A stretch of 64,000 nt of DNA from Bacillus sp. THAF10 (GCF_009363695.1 NZ_CP045403.1:786001-850000), one strand, 5' to 3'. Shown: positions 35,749 through 44,750, counted from the stretch's first letter. Translations and numbers: made by a program. Notes: generated from the letters alone by a model not told the origin.

Positions 35749-36078
35749 TTGGAAATTAAGAAGATACTAAAAAAATACATTCCCATGACGGAAACAGCTT
35801 ATTATATTTTGCTGTCTTTAACTGAGCCGCGACATGGTTATGGAATTATCAAGCATGTGGAAGAGATTTCAAACGGTCGTATCAATCTTGGCTCGGGTAC
35901 CATTTATGGGACGTTGACGAAGATGCAAAAGGACGGGGTCATTACGGTGTTTTCGGATGCGGAGCGGAAAACGGTTTATGAAATTACGGAAAGCGGAAAG
36001 ATGCTCATTACATCTGAGATTGAGAGACTAAAGGAGCTTCATGGAAATGCGTTAAAGTACGAGGGGGAGTTTTTATGA
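35749..36078 (+). CDS. PadR family transcriptional regulator
   Basis: About 109 residues. Winged-helix PadR domain: TETAYYILLSLTEPRHGYGIIKHVEE, then GSGTIYGTLTKMQKDGVIT (recognition helix) and the wing ERKTVYEITESGKMLI. Start chosen at TTG 35749, with GAGGTGA before it; GTG 35740 or ATG 35785 are alternatives. The stop overlaps the next start (ATGA). It probably represses its own operon. Confidence 0.87.
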   Translation: MEIKKILKKYIPMTETAYYILLSLTEPRHGYGIIKHVEEISNGRINLGSGTIYGTLTKMQKDGVITVFSDAERKTVYEITESGKMLITSEIERLKELHGNALKYEGEFL

Positions 36079-37265
36079 AAACATGTGTTAGGCCGTTATG
36101 GAGCTATAATGTACAAAAGACAGAAAAATGGCTTACAGATCAAGCTGAGCAGGGCTATCAGCTTACATCGTTTCATCGTATTAAGCGAAGATTTATTTTT
36201 ACTAAAAAGGAAGCGAAGACGGTTACCTATCGCATTGGTCATGATAAAAATCAAACCAGAAACCTTTCTTCATCATTAAAAAATGATGGCTGGGAGATGG
36301 TAGCGCAAAGTGGAAGTTGGTATATGATTGCGAATGCTAAACCAGCCGAGGAAGTAAAAACCTCTATTAGCCGCGAAGCTATCCTCAAACGAAATAAGTT
36401 TTTGATGTATTTTTTTCTAGTTTTGCTTATCTACCTGACATGGATGGCATTAATGAATGTGGCTCTATTATTGACACCGTATGTTACGGACATTCCGGTT
36501 GAAAAAGTGGAAAGTCCTTATTGGATTATCACATACATAGCATTAGGATTAGCAGTTGTTTTTTATCTTTTTATGCTCTTTTCTGTCTTGAAGATAAGGA
36601 AAACGAATAAGGCTTTGTCGTTAGAAAGCCAGGGAACATACTCTGAGGAATTTGTGGTGAAAAATATTAGCTTGAGTAAGGCAGAGCAAAAGCAATTTAA
36701 GCGTGAAGGAAAAATCATGAAACGTTGGAAATTCGGATGGATGTATTCCCCTGATAAGCTGGAGAATTGGTTAGAGGAAATGGCTAAAAAAGGCTATCAA
36801 TTAATTCGGGTAGGCAAGCCTGGTACGTCCTTTTACTTCTTAAAAGGTGAGCCTAGAAACGTAAAGTTTTGTGCGGATTATCAACACCTTTCAAACGATA
36901 CTTATTATGAGATTCATAGAGAGGCAGGCTGGCAGGATGAATTTCGTTCTTTCTCTTCTATGCAAAAGTGGACAATTTGGAGTAAAGAGTACGAGGAAGG
37001 GGAAGAGGTACCTCAATTGTATAGCGATAAAACTCATCAATTGAAGCATGCGAGAAAAATTGCCTTTTCCTACACTGCACTTTTCTTGCCACTGGTGCTC
37101 ATGTACCTCTTTTTTGCCACTCTTAACATTCCATCCATATTTCAAAAAGAAAACGTATGGAGCATACATGACACAAACACGATTATGTTTTTTATCCTTA
37201 TCATCTTGTTTGGTTCCTTTATTACTCGAACATGGATGTATTACTATCGTTTGAAAAGAGCTTAA
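36075..37265 (+). CDS. DUF2812 domain membrane protein
   Basis: 396 residues with two DUF2812-type modules: residues 8-75 (QKTEKWLTDQAEQGYQLTSFH) and about 220-290 (DKLENWLEEMAKKGYQLIRVG). Each is followed by paired membrane helices (about 115-180 and 325-390). The internal duplication is evident from the repeated W-L-x3-A/E-x2-GYQL motif. PadR-DUF2812 pairs are common in Firmicutes; the role is unknown, perhaps sensing envelope or membrane stress. Confidence 0.85.
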   Translation: MKTCVRPLWSYNVQKTEKWLTDQAEQGYQLTSFHRIKRRFIFTKKEAKTVTYRIGHDKNQTRNLSSSLKNDGWEMVAQSGSWYMIANAKPAEEVKTSISREAILKRNKFLMYFFLVLLIYLTWMALMNVALLLTPYVTDIPVEKVESPYWIITYIALGLAVVFYLFMLFSVLKIRKTNKALSLESQGTYSEEFVVKNISLSKAEQKQFKREGKIMKRWKFGWMYSPDKLENWLEEMAKKGYQLIRVGKPGTSFYFLKGEPRNVKFCADYQHLSNDTYYEIHREAGWQDEFRSFSSMQKWTIWSKEYEEGEEVPQLYSDKTHQLKHARKIAFSYTALFLPLVLMYLFFATLNIPSIFQKENVWSIHDTNTIMFFILIILFGSFITRTWMYYYRLKRA

Positions 37266-37377
37266 AAACGGAGACAGGAGAACCACCCCTGCATTTTGGA
37301 AAATTATTCTATAATCAGTAGGTTGTTGTTATAATTTTAATAGATTTATCTTAGACAGAATAAAAGGGGGAGAAGGG

Positions 37378-37629
37378 ATGAGGAGATCTATCATTATTCT
37401 CCATGTAATTACGGGCCTTTTTGTTGTGGGATCAAGTCTGCTTGGCTACGGATTCAGTGGAATTGGGGAAGGCTCTACCAATGATGTAACTATTTTTATT
37501 TGGCTGTTTGTTTGGGGACTTGGACTAGTCGCACAATTTATGCTTAAAAACAAATGGATAGGGTTGTTCATTACTTTCATTCCAGTGGGCTACTTTCTTT
37601 ACATTTATTTAGCTGCTGTCATGATGTAG
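37378..37629 (+). CDS. Small membrane protein, unknown
   Basis: 83 residues with three hydrophobic segments (IIILHVITGLFVVGSSLLGYG, IFIWLFVWGLGLVAQFML, GLFITFIPVGYFLYIYLAAV). AAAAGGGGGAGAAGGG precedes ATG. Family not recognised. A terminator follows. Confidence 0.65.
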   Translation: MRRSIIILHVITGLFVVGSSLLGYGFSGIGEGSTNDVTIFIWLFVWGLGLVAQFMLKNKWIGLFITFIPVGYFLYIYLAAVMM

Positions 37630-37650
37630 TGCAAGCGTAAATCAATAAAT

Positions 37651-37722
37651 AAAAAGCATGGAGAGGGTTCTCCTGCTACCCTCATCTTGTGAAAGTAGCG
37701 TAAGAACCGTCCCATGCTTTTT
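37651..37722. terminator. Bidirectional terminator
   Basis: AAAAAGCATGG ... CCATGCTTTTT outer stem with an inner GGTTCT/AGAACC pairing, between convergent genes; it includes the start of the oxidoreductase stop codon. Confidence 0.75.
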
Positions 37723-38686
37723 ATGGAATCAGTAATATTTTCCCTGTGCTTTGTCTGCTTTCGAGTAGTTGATGTGCTTGCTGGCCATCTTTTAGTGGAA
37801 AGCAGGTGGGCCTAGGTAAAGAGATGTTTTTTTGTTGTATCCAGTTGAAAAGCTGCTTTGAACGCTCGAGCCTTTCTTGCTGAGAGGTTAGGACGTTCCA
37901 TAGGTCTCCGCCGGTTAACGTTTTTGATGTATCCATTAACATACGAGGATCCACTGGTTCCGGGTCCCCTCCTGCCATGCCAAAAAAGACCACCGTTCCA
38001 CCGATTTTAGTTGCCGAAAAGCTCTGAGATAGCGTTGAGCCAACAGACTCGTAAGCTACATCCACACCTTTACTATCTGTTATCTCAATCGTTTGATTTA
38101 CCCAATCTTCGTGATACAAGAACACATGATCAGCACCGTTTTCCATTGCTGTGTGAGCTTTCGCCTGAGAGGAAGTAAGTCCGATTGCCGTTCCACCGAG
38201 TAGCTTAACCATTTGAACTAATAACTGTCCAACTCCCCCAGCTGCTGCATGAATGAGTACGTTGTCGCCTTCTTTAATTTTGTAGCTATCCTGCACAAGG
38301 TAGTGTGCGGTCAATCCTTGAAGTAAGCTCGAAGCGGCCTCTTCAAAGGAAATTCCAGCTGGTAATGGTATTGCTTTTTCTACTGGTACGGCAACTAATT
38401 CCGCATTCGCGAATGGAACATCTGCAAAAGCGATGCGATCTCCATTGCTATAATCCGTGACGTTTTCTCCAACTTCCACAACCACACCAGCTCCTTCATA
38501 ACCTAAAATGTAAGGAGGTTTTCCTGTGAGATGGTAATTTCCTTTTCTACGATAAATATCAGCGAAATTTAGACCAATTGCTTTTGTCTGCACTAATATT
38601 TCTTCTGGTCCAATCTTTGGATTTTCTACTTCTTGATAGTGTAAAACATCTGGTCCCCCGAACGATTCGAATACAAGTGCTTTCAT
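37721..38686 (-). CDS. NADPH:quinone oxidoreductase (zeta-crystallin-like MDR)
   Basis: 321 residues of the zinc-independent medium-chain dehydrogenase/reductase family. GroES-like domain with NFADIYRRKGNY and GYEGAGVVVEVGENV (about 62-76). Rossmann fold HAAAGGVGQLLVQMVKLLG (about 145-163). The catalytic-zinc Cys/His set of alcohol dehydrogenases is absent, consistent with quinone reductase. GGAGGAAAC precedes ATG. Confidence 0.9.
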   Translation of the reverse strand: MKALVFESFGGPDVLHYQEVENPKIGPEEILVQTKAIGLNFADIYRRKGNYHLTGKPPYILGYEGAGVVVEVGENVTDYSNGDRIAFADVPFANAELVAVPVEKAIPLPAGISFEEAASSLLQGLTAHYLVQDSYKIKEGDNVLIHAAAGGVGQLLVQMVKLLGGTAIGLTSSQAKAHTAMENGADHVFLYHEDWVNQTIEITDSKGVDVAYESVGSTLSQSFSATKIGGTVVFFGMAGGDPEPVDPRMLMDTSKTLTGGDLWNVLTSQQERLERSKQLFNWIQQKNISLPRPTCFPLKDGQQAHQLLESRQSTGKILLIP

Positions 38687-38898
38687 GTTTCCTCCAATCT
38701 TATTAACACCCAGTCAATAATGTAAATGTAGTACCTTTCTTCCGATAAGTACGGAAAGTTGATAGTATAGACAATATCATAAAAAATAGAAGCACGCATT
38801 TTTTTGCTCTATAGCTACTAAAAAGTGCTACTTTCATCTAAATAATCCTTTTTTATGTGAGCTATGTGGAAAGATAGTAAGGAATGGAGGAAGCTGGT

Positions 38899-39294
38899 AT
38901 GTTTGTAAATTTATTATCTATTGGAATTGGCGGTGCTTTGGGAACCTTCTTCCGCTTTTTATTGAATAACTACACTTTACATGTCGGCTTTCCAGTAGGA
39001 ACGATTGTGGAAAATTTATTGGGAAGTTTTTTGTTGGGTGCTATTTCAGGTTGGGTGCTTACCAACAAGATGGCAGAATGGCTCCGACTCGGCATAGGAG
39101 TTGGGCTTTGTGGGGGATTTACTACTATGTCAACTCTAGCTGCTGACAGCTTGTTTTTACATACTCATTCCTCCCTATTCAACACATTACTTTATCTACT
39201 CCTTTCCCTTTTTGGCGGTATTTCACTTGCTTTTATCGGCTTTTTATTAGGAGATAAATGGGGAAGGGTACAAGGGAAGGTGGAGTCTAAATGA
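38899..39294 (+). CDS. crcB1: Fluoride channel Fluc subunit 1 (CrcB)
   Basis: 131 residues, four helices. Conserved GGALGTFFRF (Arg), the pore Asn in GTIVENLLGSF and GGFTTMSTLAAD are present. The two phenylalanines of the usual TTFSTF pore motif are Met and Leu here, unlike the second subunit. ATG 38899 has GGAGG 8 bases before. It overlaps crcB2 by four bases, as expected for a heterodimeric fluoride exporter. No fluoride riboswitch is visible upstream. Confidence 0.85.
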   Translation: MFVNLLSIGIGGALGTFFRFLLNNYTLHVGFPVGTIVENLLGSFLLGAISGWVLTNKMAEWLRLGIGVGLCGGFTTMSTLAADSLFLHTHSSLFNTLLYLLLSLFGGISLAFIGFLLGDKWGRVQGKVESK

Positions 39295-39680
39295 ACATGC
39301 TTTATCTCCTTTTTGGCGGTGGGGTTGGTGCCATCCTACGCTATTTAATAGGATTAGGCATCATGAAGAAATATCCAACACCCGCCATCCCTGTGGCTAT
39401 GTTAACCGTGAACTTACTCGGGTCTTTTGGGTTGGGTTTCTTTTTTTCAATACGCTACGCTGCCCTCCCTCAGAATGCATATGAAGATCCTTTCTACCTT
39501 CTAATCGGTATCGGCTTTTTTGGAGCGTTCACGACCTTTTCTACGTTTAGTGTAGAGGCCGTGGACTTAATCAGACACAAGAAGTTTGGAAAAGCTGCTG
39601 TATATATTTTGTTGTCGATTGTCGGGAGTATTGTTTGTTTTTTGATTGGCTTTTGTAGTGGTTTGTTGGTTGTTAGGTAA
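39291..39680 (+). CDS. crcB2: Fluoride channel Fluc subunit 2 (CrcB)
   Basis: 129 residues, four helices. GGGVGAILRYLIG, VNLLGSFGLGFFFS (pore Asn) and canonical FGAFTTFSTFSVEA with both pore phenylalanines. With the upstream subunit it should form an antiparallel heterodimer that passes fluoride out of the cell. Confidence 0.9.
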   Translation: MNMLYLLFGGGVGAILRYLIGLGIMKKYPTPAIPVAMLTVNLLGSFGLGFFFSIRYAALPQNAYEDPFYLLIGIGFFGAFTTFSTFSVEAVDLIRHKKFGKAAVYILLSIVGSIVCFLIGFCSGLLVVR

Positions 39681-39787
39681 TTGTTTTAGTAAACAAGTTG
39701 ATGTATGTGGTTGTTTATAATTTTTCACGGATTACAGGATTTCGCTCTTTTTTTGTCGAATGAAGTACGCAGAAGGAGTGGAAGCTA

Positions 39788-40903
39788 TTGGAATTTATTT
39801 TGGAATCAGAGTTGTTTGCCAAAGCAATTGCAGATGTTAGTAGGGCGGTATCGTTAAGAACACCATTTCCAATTTTAACTGGAATAAGAATTATCGCCAA
39901 TAAAGATAGTGTAGTCCTCACGGGTAGTAATTCCGATATTACAATTGAAAAAATTATTCCAACACAACAAGGCTTAGAAGTAATAAATACTGGTAGCGTT
40001 GTTGTCTCTGCAAAATACATAAGCGAAATAGTAAGGAGATTACCTGATAACATTCGTATTAAAGTAAATGAAAAGCATGTGGTTACCATTCAATCTGGGG
40101 AGATTGTTACCAAACTAAATGGATTTCGTGCCGAGGAATTTCCAAGCATCCCACAAATGAATGATGAGAAACACTTAGAAATCACGAATCATCTATTCGT
40201 AGAAGCCATGAAACAAACGGCCTTTGCCACATCAAAAAGTCAATCCAGACCTGTACTAACAGGTGTTCATTTGTCCTTCCAAGAAAATCACCTCACTATT
40301 GTTGCTACAGATTCTCATCGTTTAGCTTGGAGAAAAATTCCTGTGGATTCATCTGTAAAAGGATCATTTATTGTGCCGAGCTCGAGTCTAAATGAGCTTG
40401 CGAAACTGATGAATAATGAAGAAGAACCTATCCATATTTTCGTCTCAGAAAGTAATATTGTTTTCAAATCTGGCTATACCACCTTTTATTCTAGACTAAT
40501 AGAGGGCAATTATCCCAATACCTCTTCGTTAATTCCTACAGAAGCAAAAACTACAATAACTCTAGAAACTCTCACACTTTTAAAAGGGATTGATCGCGCA
40601 CGTCTGTTTTCCAGTGAACGGCAGCATAACAATGTGCAGATAACAAACGCAAGTGAGAATAAAATTATGATTTCTTCCGCATCAACAGAAATGGGAAAAA
40701 TAGAGGAAAATCAAGCTATCGTCGCTTTAGAAGGAGAACCGAATTTCTCTATCAACATGGATGGAAGTTTTTTAATGGATGCACTTAAAGTAATCAAGGA
40801 AGAGATGGTGATAATAAGCATTAGTGGTTCAATGAGACCAGTCCTCATCCAACCATTGAGTAAAGCGTCTACACTCCATCTTATTTCTCCAGTTCGTTCC
40901 TAA
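39788..40903 (+). CDS. DNA polymerase III beta clamp paralogue (second DnaN)
   Basis: 371 residues, full-length sliding clamp with three domains: N (FILESELFAKAIADVSRAVSLRTPFPILTGI), middle (LFVEAMKQTAFATSKSQSRPVLTGVHL; VATDSHRLAWRK), C (ending MRPVLIQPLSKASTLHLISPVRS, close to the canonical PMRPF-LI-P end). TTG start with AAGGAG. The main dnaN lies beside dnaA and recF at the origin; none of those genes is here, so this is an accessory clamp as seen in some Bacillus genomes. The shortened C-terminus may alter binding of polymerase or repair partners. Confidence 0.88.
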   Translation: MEFILESELFAKAIADVSRAVSLRTPFPILTGIRIIANKDSVVLTGSNSDITIEKIIPTQQGLEVINTGSVVVSAKYISEIVRRLPDNIRIKVNEKHVVTIQSGEIVTKLNGFRAEEFPSIPQMNDEKHLEITNHLFVEAMKQTAFATSKSQSRPVLTGVHLSFQENHLTIVATDSHRLAWRKIPVDSSVKGSFIVPSSSLNELAKLMNNEEEPIHIFVSESNIVFKSGYTTFYSRLIEGNYPNTSSLIPTEAKTTITLETLTLLKGIDRARLFSSERQHNNVQITNASENKIMISSASTEMGKIEENQAIVALEGEPNFSINMDGSFLMDALKVIKEEMVIISISGSMRPVLIQPLSKASTLHLISPVRS

Positions 40904-40920
40904 AAAAGGGGGTTATATAA

Positions 40921-41376
40921 ATGTATCAATACTTTCATGGCCTTGTTATCAGGGAAGGGACAGAGGGTGTTCCGGCTGGCCAAGTAGAAGCACTTTTCGT
41001 GAATGCTGGCTGGGTGAGAAATACGCCTGAGTGGCAGAAGGAGAAATTTTCGTTAATCTTTCAAAACTCCACCTGGGCATTCACAGTATGGGACGAGGAC
41101 AAAATGATTGGAATGGTGAGAGTCATTTCGGATAAAATCATGGCTGCCAATATCATGGACCTAGTTATATTAACCGAGTACAGAGGAAAAGGCATTGGAA
41201 AAAAGCTTGTTGAACTTTGCGTGCAAAAGCTTCCTCACGGAGATTGGTTTGCCCACACCTCCGCTAATAATTTCGCATTCTATGAAACGTGTGGTTTCGA
41301 AGTGAAAGACCTGTCGCAAAATGGTACCTGTGCTTATTATGGGTATATTCAAGCGCGGAGGGATGGGCATAGGTAA
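40921..41376 (+). CDS. GNAT family N-acetyltransferase
   Basis: 151 residues; acetyl-CoA-binding motif LVILTEYRGKGIGKKLVELC (about 80-99), then a C-terminal NNFAFYETCGFEVKD beta-bulge motif. The pattern resembles YhbS/aminoglycoside-acetylase-like GNATs; substrate unknown. AAAAAAGGGGG precedes ATG. It may be co-transcribed with the clamp gene, 17 bases upstream. Confidence 0.85.
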   Translation: MYQYFHGLVIREGTEGVPAGQVEALFVNAGWVRNTPEWQKEKFSLIFQNSTWAFTVWDEDKMIGMVRVISDKIMAANIMDLVILTEYRGKGIGKKLVELCVQKLPHGDWFAHTSANNFAFYETCGFEVKDLSQNGTCAYYGYIQARRDGHR

Positions 41377-41449
41377 GAAACGTTGAGTTTGAGGATATGG
41401 GTGTGTAATGGAGTGAGACCCGAATATTATACGGAAACGCAATTTCACT

Positions 41450-42630
41450 TGAAGGTTGTCCTCATAAAGGGTCAATGAGGACAACCCCCGTGAGAAAATC
41501 ATGTTTGTTGTCTTCATACAAGGTCAATGAGGACAACCTCCGCGAGAAAAACATGTTTGTTGTCTTCATACAAGGTCAATGAGGACAACCCCCGCGAGAA
41601 AATGATGTTTGTTGTCTTCATACAAGGTCAATGAGGACAACCTCGGTGATAAAATCATGTTTGTTGTCCTGATACAAGGTCAATGAAGACAACCCCGGTG
41701 ATTAAATCATGTTTGTTGTCCTCATACAAGGTCAATGAGGACAACCTCGGTGATTAAATCATGTTTGTTGTCCTCATACAAGGTCAATGAGGACAACCCC
41801 CGGGATAACATCATGTTTGTTGTCCCCATACAAGGTCAATGAGGACAACCCCCGCGAGAAAAACATGTTTGTTGTCTTCATACAAGGTCAATGAGGACAA
41901 CCCCCGCGAGAAAATGATGTTTGTTGTCTTCATACAAGGTCAATGAAGACAACCTCCGTGAGACAATGATGTTTGTTGTCTTCATACAAGGTCAATGAAG
42001 ACAACCTAGGTGAGAAAATGATGTTTGTTGTCTTCATACAAGGACAATGAGGACAACCTCCGCGATAACATCATGTTTGTTGTCTTCATACAAGGTCAAT
42101 GAGGACAACCCCCGCCAGAAAATCACGTTCGTTGTCCCCATACAAGGTCAATGAGGACAACCCCCGTCAGAAAATCACGTTCGTTGTCCCCATACAAGGT
42201 CAATGAGGACAACCCCCGCGAGAAAATCATGTTCGTTGTCCCCATACAAGGTCAATGAAGACAACCCCCGCCAGAAAATCACGTTTGTTGTCTTCATACA
42301 AGGTCAATGAAGACAACCCCCGCCAGAAAATGATGTTTGTTGTCCCCATACAAGGTCAATGAGGACAACCCCCGAGAGAAAATGATGTTTGTTGTCCCCA
42401 TACAAGCTCAATGAGGACAACCCCCGCCAGAAAATCCCGCTCGTTGTCCCCATACAAGGTCAATGAAGACAACCCCCGCCAGAAAATCACGCTCGTTGTC
42501 CCCATACAAGGTCAATGAGAACAACCCCCGCGAGAAAATCCCGTTCGTTGTCCTCATACAAGGTCAATGAGGACAACCCCACCAAAAAATCCCGTTCGTT
42601 GTCCCCATACAAGCTCCAAAAGACAACCAA
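41450..42630. repeat. Tandem array, 23 copies of a 52-bp hairpin-forming repeat
   Basis: Period is exactly 52 bp for 21 steps, with a one-base deletion in the last. The consensus unit is a hairpin: GTTGTCCTCAT, loop ACAAGGTCA, ATGAGGACAAC, joined by about 21 bases of type CCCCGCGAGAAAATCATGTTT. Variation is mostly C/T in the left arm (TCCTC, TCTTC, TCCCC), G/A in the right arm, and in the linker (CGCGAG, CGCCAG, CGGTGA). No long open frame fits it, and linkers are not unique spacers. It fills the whole gap between the GNAT and VOC genes. Confidence 0.95.
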
Positions 42631-42651
42631 ACCCAGTCTTTGCTTTACTTG

Positions 42652-43065
42652 TTAACTCTTCTGCAATTGCTTCACATTCTCACGATGGAATGGAGATTCC
42701 ATGTTTTCGTTTACGACACTAAATGGATTTCCATCTGGATCAAAGAAATCAAAAAACTGCATCCCGTTAAAATCTTCAATTTCTGAGGTTACCACTCCGT
42801 TATCCTGAAAATGCTGATAAGCAGCGTGAATGTCATCTACTAGAAAGTTAAAATAACCATTCTTCATCTTCCCTTTTACCGTAAATTCTAACGGTTGAGG
42901 GGTTTCCACTTTGACTAGCCCCATTTGAGTAGGACAGTTAGGAAAATAAAAGCCAACTCCGTCTTCCCATTCATCAATTTTTTTTACACCTAAATTTGCT
43001 TCATACCATTTTGTAGACTTTTTTAAATCCGTTACAGGGATAAAAATACTTCCAACCTTAAACAT
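42652..43065 (-). CDS. VOC family (glyoxalase-like) protein
   Basis: 137 residues. Two beta-alpha-beta-beta-beta modules: FIPVTDLKKSTKWYEANLGVK, and the C-terminal GMQFFDFFDPDGNPFSVV, with the metal-ligand type DPDGN motif. GAGGAG precedes ATG. It is divergent from an ECF-type sigma gene. Substrate unknown; members include thiol transferases and antibiotic-binding proteins. Confidence 0.87.
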   Translation of the reverse strand: MFKVGSIFIPVTDLKKSTKWYEANLGVKKIDEWEDGVGFYFPNCPTQMGLVKVETPQPLEFTVKGKMKNGYFNFLVDDIHAAYQHFQDNGVVTSEIEDFNGMQFFDFFDPDGNPFSVVNENMESPFHRENVKQLQKS

Positions 43066-43158
43066 ACACTCACTCCTCGTCTTGAAATCATAGGTATAAC
43101 GATTATAATAATGAGAAAGTTACATAAATTTTCAATTTTTTTTGCTGGAGGAAAGAAA

Positions 43159-43800
43159 TTGGTATTTGAAAATCTAGAAGAAACCGTTCAAAAGCTGTAT
43201 AAATACTGTCTCAAGCTATCAGGTTCATCCTGGAGGGCAGAGGATCTAGTTCAAGAAACGATGTTAAAAGTATACAAACTATCAAAGGATGATCCTAAAC
43301 GTCCTCTTACTTATTCCTTTCTCTACACTATTGCGAAAAACCTTTTTCTTGATGAACAAAGAAAAGCAAGGAGGATAGAGTATTTCCATGAAGAGGAAAT
43401 TCGGAGTGAAGATTTCACGGAATATGATAGTTTAATAGAAATTTTGTTGACTACACTTCCCTTGAAGCAGGCAATGCTCCTCACCTTAAAGGATGTGTTC
43501 GGCTATACTACCAAAGAGATTGCCACAATGCTTCGGGTTAGCAATGAATCTATCAAAACCAGCCTCCACAGATCACGAAAAGCCCTAAAGTCCACACCTT
43601 CAGAAAAACAACCAGAACTATCTCATCCCAAAATATTACTTGGGATTTCTACTGCTATTAAAGAGGCGAACGCTAAGCAATTATTTTTTTATTATCGAAT
43701 TCTAGAAGCTAATAACTACCGCGTCCGACCAGCATCTAGAAAGAAGGCATTTCATGTGGTGGATCCTAGTGGAAATGTTTTGGAAATAGCGAGATGGTGA
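43159..43800 (+). CDS. ECF-type RNA polymerase sigma factor with VOC-like tail
   Basis: About 213 residues. Region 2: LSGSSWRAEDLVQETMLKVYKL and YTIAKNLFLDEQRKARR. Region 4: LPLKQAMLLTLKDVFGYTTKEIATMLRVSNESIKTSLHRSRKAL. The last 60 residues end in AFHVVDPSGNVLEIARW, which looks like the final strand of a VOC domain. TTG 43159 is chosen because GGAGG lies 7 bases before; the ATG at 43111 has no site. No anti-sigma gene is adjacent, so the C-terminal tail may do the sensing. Confidence 0.82.
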   Translation: MVFENLEETVQKLYKYCLKLSGSSWRAEDLVQETMLKVYKLSKDDPKRPLTYSFLYTIAKNLFLDEQRKARRIEYFHEEEIRSEDFTEYDSLIEILLTTLPLKQAMLLTLKDVFGYTTKEIATMLRVSNESIKTSLHRSRKALKSTPSEKQPELSHPKILLGISTAIKEANAKQLFFYYRILEANNYRVRPASRKKAFHVVDPSGNVLEIARW

Positions 43801-43846
43801 GGTAAAATATAGGGGATAACGAAAAATGACGAGGAGGATTTGACCG

Positions 43847-44248
43847 TTGACTAAAACTTCTAGTCCTGTAAAGCTCCATATTGGAGGAATATTTGTCGTT
43901 GTAAACGAGATGCCCCGCGCTGTGAAATGGTACAGAGAAATTCTTGGGTTACCAGAAGATGCTTCCTTCATGCGCTCTGCCACCCCAGATATGCAAACCA
44001 TCTACTCTATCCCACTTGGGAAAACCAACCTCATCTTAGATAGCATGCACCGTGACAATTTAACACCCAGCCCTAACCATCTTTTTATGCTCGATACGGA
44101 TAATATCAACCAAACCTATGAATTTGTGAAAGCATTAGGTGTACACGTCCTGACAAATATTCAAGATGTCGGCGATGTGAAATTCTTCGAGGTTCTTGAT
44201 TCGGAAGGAAACAAATTAATGTTTTGTGAAGAAACCGAGAAGGAGTAA
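43847..44248 (+). CDS. VOC family protein
   Basis: 133 residues; IGGIFVVVNEMPRAVKWYREILGL, and C-terminal VKFFEVLDSEGNKLMFCE. The TTG start has GAGGAGGA at 8 bases. It follows the sigma gene by 46 bases and ends next to the GyrI gene, probably one operon. The D-S-E-G-N motif is a variant of DPDGN. Confidence 0.83.
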   Translation: MTKTSSPVKLHIGGIFVVVNEMPRAVKWYREILGLPEDASFMRSATPDMQTIYSIPLGKTNLILDSMHRDNLTPSPNHLFMLDTDNINQTYEFVKALGVHVLTNIQDVGDVKFFEVLDSEGNKLMFCEETEKE

Positions 44249-44254
44249 GTGCGT

Positions 44255-44743
44255 ATGAAACTAAAAACCTATGAAATTCAAAAAAAGCCAGGATACCGAG
44301 CTGTTGGACTAATGTGGGAGGGACCGTGGTCTGAAATTGGTAAGCTGAAAAGCACAATTCAAACAATGAATGAGCGTGTAGTGGAGCTAGAGCAAGCCGT
44401 AGATTCCGCAATGCAATTAGGGTTATCCTACCATACTCGACAGGATGGCTTTACCCATTATTCTGTTTACGAAGTAACCGAAGAACAAGCGATACCAGAT
44501 GGAATGGTAGAACTCCGTGTTCCCGAAATGACTTATCTGGTAGTGAGTCATTTAAAGGGAGAAAATATCGGGAACACTTATCAATCTATTTCACAATGGT
44601 TGGCAGAAAGTGAGTACAAGCCATTTGTTGAGTCAGGCCGTACGTATCATGATCCATTACCAATTAAGCATGAAAGATATCCGCATAATCGAGATTTAGA
44701 AGATCCGCATTTTGAGATATGGATCCCGGTGGAAAAGAAATAA
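44255..44743 (+). CDS. GyrI-like small-molecule-binding protein
   Basis: 162 residues with the GyrI/SOUL-like effector-binding fold: PGYRAVGLMWEGPWSEIG at the start and HFEIWIPVEK at the C-terminus, the usual closing strand of AraC-type effector domains. It has no DNA-binding domain. ATG 44255 follows AAGGAG by 9 bases. The operon with sigma and VOC genes suggests a small-molecule or drug response. Confidence 0.82.
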   Translation: MKLKTYEIQKKPGYRAVGLMWEGPWSEIGKLKSTIQTMNERVVELEQAVDSAMQLGLSYHTRQDGFTHYSVYEVTEEQAIPDGMVELRVPEMTYLVVSHLKGENIGNTYQSISQWLAESEYKPFVESGRTYHDPLPIKHERYPHNRDLEDPHFEIWIPVEKK

Positions 44744-44750
44744 AACAAAA

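Noticed and set aside
38700..38898. Fluoride riboswitch upstream of crcB1
   Set aside because: I could not find the conserved GGTGATGG/CTGATG pattern of the crcB motif in this leader.
39700..40903. Replication origin next to dnaN
   Set aside because: No dnaA, recF or clustered DnaA boxes; the clamp gene is a stand-alone paralogue.
41450..42630. CRISPR array
   Set aside because: The whole 52-bp unit, including the linker, is repeated; there are no unique spacers, and no cas genes are near.
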